The notes under the pieces: generated by a model
Databases searched by the model: none
What the model saw: the letters and a program-made list of their open reading frames with translations, nothing else
What the model was told of the DNA's origin: nothing
Shown: one piece after another, positions 55,557-64,000 of the stretch
Position numbering within the stretch: the first letter of the stretch is position 1
Layout of the letters: the number at the start of each line of letters is the position of its first letter
DNA from: Glandiceps talaboti
Lineage: Eukaryota; Hemichordata; Enteropneusta; Spengelidae
NCBI RefSeq assembly: GCF_964340395.1
Contig: NC_135562.1
Location: 12,575,543 to 12,639,542 of the forward strand
Length of the DNA: 64,000 bases
Reading direction: 5' to 3'
Made by a program: the position numbers and the translations under genes

Positions 55557-57328
55557 TACAGTACAGTTTTCGCCTAAGCTCTCGCCTCAATTCGCGTTCG
55601 CATCGCTTCAGCTTCGCTTTCGCTTCGCCTCAATCTCAAGTTTACGGGAGTTCGCTTCAATTAAACATCGCTTTCACTTCGCTTCCTTTTCGCGTTGAGT
55701 TCGCATTCGCATCGCACCCCATTCGCATCGCGTCAACTTTGTTTCTGAATCGCATTGTGTGGAACATGCGCTATTATACCCACATATTTGCATGATAAAG
55801 GATTTGAAACGAAAAGTATAGATCATTACGGCTACTAAAATTATGCGGGGTTGTACTTTACTTTTCTGTCTACGGCACGATAACCCTTTTGGTTAAATTT
55901 GCGTTAATAAATCAGGGCATGCCTTTTGAGGCGAGCGATCGCTCCGCTCGCCTACCGCTCGCGCAAATTAAAATCCACGAGAGCGATTTTCCACTCGCGT
56001 GGGCCTCAAACAACCTGTACAACAGCCTGATGTTATTTTATATCATTTTTCAATATGTGGTTACCATAAAAATCAACGTTTATTCGGTAAAATTACGTGG
56101 TGGGAGCGTGGAACACTTCCGTGTTCATAATCGTCGATCTCCAGCTGAAGTCAGCGCTGTCATTCATGACCTATTTATGTATCTGAAATTTGCATTGTAC
56201 TACCCTTATATGGGAAAAATAGTGACGTATTCGAAGCGGGACATGCATGATGTCATGGTATATCATGAATATTGATCAGCTCAGTATACAGGGAGATTTC
56301 AACTTTCGCATCATTGCAAATTGCGCAATTACGATTGATACGATGACTGTTTGGAGTTCTCGTTTTCAGCAATCCATCGATGAGTTTAGTTTTAAATTCC
56401 GATCGGCCTAGTTTTGTTAGAACGTGGTTTTGGAGACCATCCTACGTGAATGTCTCCTCCGGAACATGAACAACAACTGCGATTTATAGTTGCTACACAA
56501 AGTACATGCCCAGAGTTCCGACAATAGCTTGGCGATGTTTTGGAGTTTTGAAAGAATGACAATAAAATATTATACGATTGATTATTTTACAAAATAAAAA
56601 TAAAACTAATCTGTCGATATTTCTCGTGCAGTTTTCAGAGAAATTCCCGGGCTTTTATTTCATAATCTCCGACACGCAGTTTCATTGTTTTTGTCCGATG
56701 ATCTATTCAACTGCCGACCACGTCTGTTTTACCGCCATGACTTTATCGACTGCTGTAACATATAAAATATTTGCTCGAATTTTCGCTTTGTCGTGATTTC
56801 TAAAACAAAGTAGGTCTGCTGCTCAGACGTGAACGGATCTCGCTACTTTAGTCGGCGACACCGGTCGTCCGTGTGCAGGTACTAGGTGGGGTTACGTGTT
56901 ATTGTCACGGCACCGGCCGACCAACCCTAACGGGGACGATTTGGTAATTGGGGACAATATAACGCACCCCCCCTAATAAATCCATGCATAGAACCTATCT
57001 CAGAATTTTGAGTTTTAGGTTTGTAATGTGCGTAACAGACAGAATTCACGACGTACAGCAGTGAAAACAGATATGCAAATACTTTCACACCTTTCACAGT
57101 ATCGCTTCACCTTCATTGTTGTTTGACGTGAAGCGACCTTCATTGTTTTTTGATGCGATGCGAACAAGAAGCGAAAGCGAAGCGAAATGACTGCGATGCG
57201 AATGCCGTCATGAAGCGATTCTAAGTTACGAAGCGAATTGATTGAAGCGATAATGAGGCGATGCGACTGCGAAGGCGAAGCGAAGCGAACGCGAAAAATG
57301 CGACAGCTTAGGCGAAAACTGTACTGTA
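55557..57328. mobile_element. 1.8-kb foldback transposon-like element with TTCGC-rich arms
   Basis: Perfect 24-bp terminal inverted repeats (TACAGTACAGTTTTCGCC continuing to AAGCT at 55557-55580; complement at 57305-57328). Subterminal arms of about 200 bp are densely packed with TTCGC/GCGAA motifs. The interior carries an open frame at 55889-56275 that resembles no transposase I know. Inserted in a (TATG/TACG)n array; GTAC could be the target site. Confidence 0.75.
55889..56275 (+). other. Unrecognised open frame inside foldback element
   Basis: 128 codons, starting MVKFALINQGMPFEASDRS. Its first part overlaps a palindromic CGATCGCTCCGCTCGC region. No domain recognised; coding status doubtful. 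Confidence 0.2.
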
Positions 57329-57385
57329 CGTATGTGTGTGCATGTATGTATGTATGTATGTATGTATATATGTACATACGGACGT

Positions 57386-57490
<105 letters not shown>

Positions 57491-57505
57491 CAATTAATAC
57501 ACCAG

Positions 57506-57658
57506 TAAGCATGGTAAAAGAATGCAGCCCAAGTATAAGTATGTGGTATGTCAATGAGACCACCAAAGACGTGATAAAGAAACGGGGAAAAAATTGGAAA
57601 GAAGAAAAACAACTGTTGGAACATTTGTCAGAAATTAATATCCGAAACAAAAGCGGAG
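57506..57658 (+). CDS. Candidate A-type exon A0 of the A/B-repeat gene
   Basis: After acceptor ACACCAG the frame reads SMVKECSPSISMWYVNETTK, then DVIKKRGKNWKEEKQLLEH, up to donor GTTAGT. Spacing and the LL pattern resemble A-type exons. It ends in phase 1, whereas B exons start in phase 0, so it cannot join B1 directly. It may be a decayed or differently spliced unit. Confidence 0.4.
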
Positions 57659-57829
57659 GTTAGTATTCCAGAAGATGTTTATGGTTATTAAGTTGGGGAA
57701 TGGGAAGTGGATGGCATAGGATGAGATTGGATTTGAATGTATTGCTAGAAAGATAGAAGGATGTCCTGTTACTACTTAATTTGGATGAATTCACCATTTC
57801 GCCCTCGAAGGAAAAGTTATAATGTTTTA

Positions 57830-57832
<3 letters not shown>

Positions 57833-57881
<49 letters not shown>
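57833..57881. repeat. (CTGT)n microsatellite
   Basis: About 12 units. Confidence 0.95.
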
Positions 57882-57882
<1 letters not shown>

Positions 57883-58125
57883 GTCCCCATCAGATATTGC
57901 CGCTAAGTGAAATTCTGACTCATCTTTGCCCTTCCCCTTAATTTATTAACTGCTTCTCAGTATTAGCCCATTGCGAGATGAGCTGGTCAGTCAACCTGAT
58001 CTTCAATGAAACAAAGTTTGATACTCCTTTCTGTTTAAAAGGTAGTTTTGACCTTTCCCTAAATCGAATATACTGTTACACCCTGGAAATCGGAAGAACC
58101 TTTCTTTGGTCTTATTTTTAACCCC

Positions 58126-58247
58126 CCCCCAAAAAAAACAAACAAACCCAAAACAAAACAACAACAACAAACAAACAAACAAAAAGAAAAAAAAGAAAAA
58201 AAAAACCCACCACCACCACCACCACCACCACCACCACCACCACCACC

Positions 58248-58281
<34 letters not shown>

Positions 58282-58292
58282 AAACAAACAAA
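58126..58292. repeat. Low-complexity A/C tract: poly-A, (CAA)n, (CAC)n, (CAAA)n
   Basis: Simple repeats only; long ORFs here are artefacts. Confidence 0.95.
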
Positions 58293-58370
58293 CAAACCAG
58301 CATTTGTAAATTATTTCGTACTCTAATGGAATACTTCAAAATAATGTGCATCTTTTCTTAAACATTTCAG

Positions 58371-64000
<5,630 letters not shown>

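Overview
The window is nuclear DNA of an animal. Genes are split by introns with GT/AG borders, and most coding exons are 90-280 bp. Microsatellites are abundant, and there are many foldback or MITE-like elements and a Penelope-like retroelement. The gene content (tandem LITAF-type genes, an LDLa/WAP/thyroglobulin mosaic protein) fits a marine invertebrate, perhaps a non-vertebrate deuterostome. The sequence alone does not fix the species. No bacterial features (operons, CRISPR, Shine-Dalgarno sites) are present. No tRNA or rRNA gene was recognised.

Minus strand: three LITAF-domain genes with identical exon/intron design lie at 1782-4944, 37870-39373 and 45958-48062, plus an orphan first exon at 8486-8660. 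Each complete gene has a Pro/Gln/Tyr-rich first coding exon, a second exon with the CxxC half of the zinc-binding LITAF domain, and a last exon with the hydrophobic segment and HHCPxC half. A 5'-truncated Penelope-like element sits in intron 2 of the first gene. The second gene carries a 5-bp slippage that puts its last exon out of frame unless an upstream donor is used. Candidate non-coding first exons lie upstream at about 7654, 10559, 41461, 43405 and 51072.

Plus strand: (i) 14276-14692 is a lone terminal exon of a protein-kinase-like gene. (ii) 16903-31592 is a complete 19-exon gene for a predicted 722-residue secreted protein: signal peptide, thyroglobulin type-1 domain, WAP domain and sixteen LDL-receptor class A modules. 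All internal exons are phase 1-1. Six of the LDLa modules have lost the same disulfide (Cys1 and Cys3). (iii) About 57506 to beyond 64000 is an unrecognised gene built from an alternating pair of exon types (A, helix-like; B, strand-like), running off the right edge.

The rest is intronic or intergenic DNA rich in (TATG)n, (CT)n, (AT)n, (CTGT)n and related arrays, several foldback elements, and a segmental duplication that includes LITAF upstream regions. Motifs matching the hammerhead ribozyme core occur at several places. The best is at 58676-58739, between two long (AT)n arrays; others lie at 46705-46746, 63135-63172, 9473-9512 and in the tail of the Penelope-like element. The main points for follow-up are the ribozyme candidate, the A/B exon-pair gene, the alternating 4-Cys/6-Cys LDLa array and the LITAF cluster.
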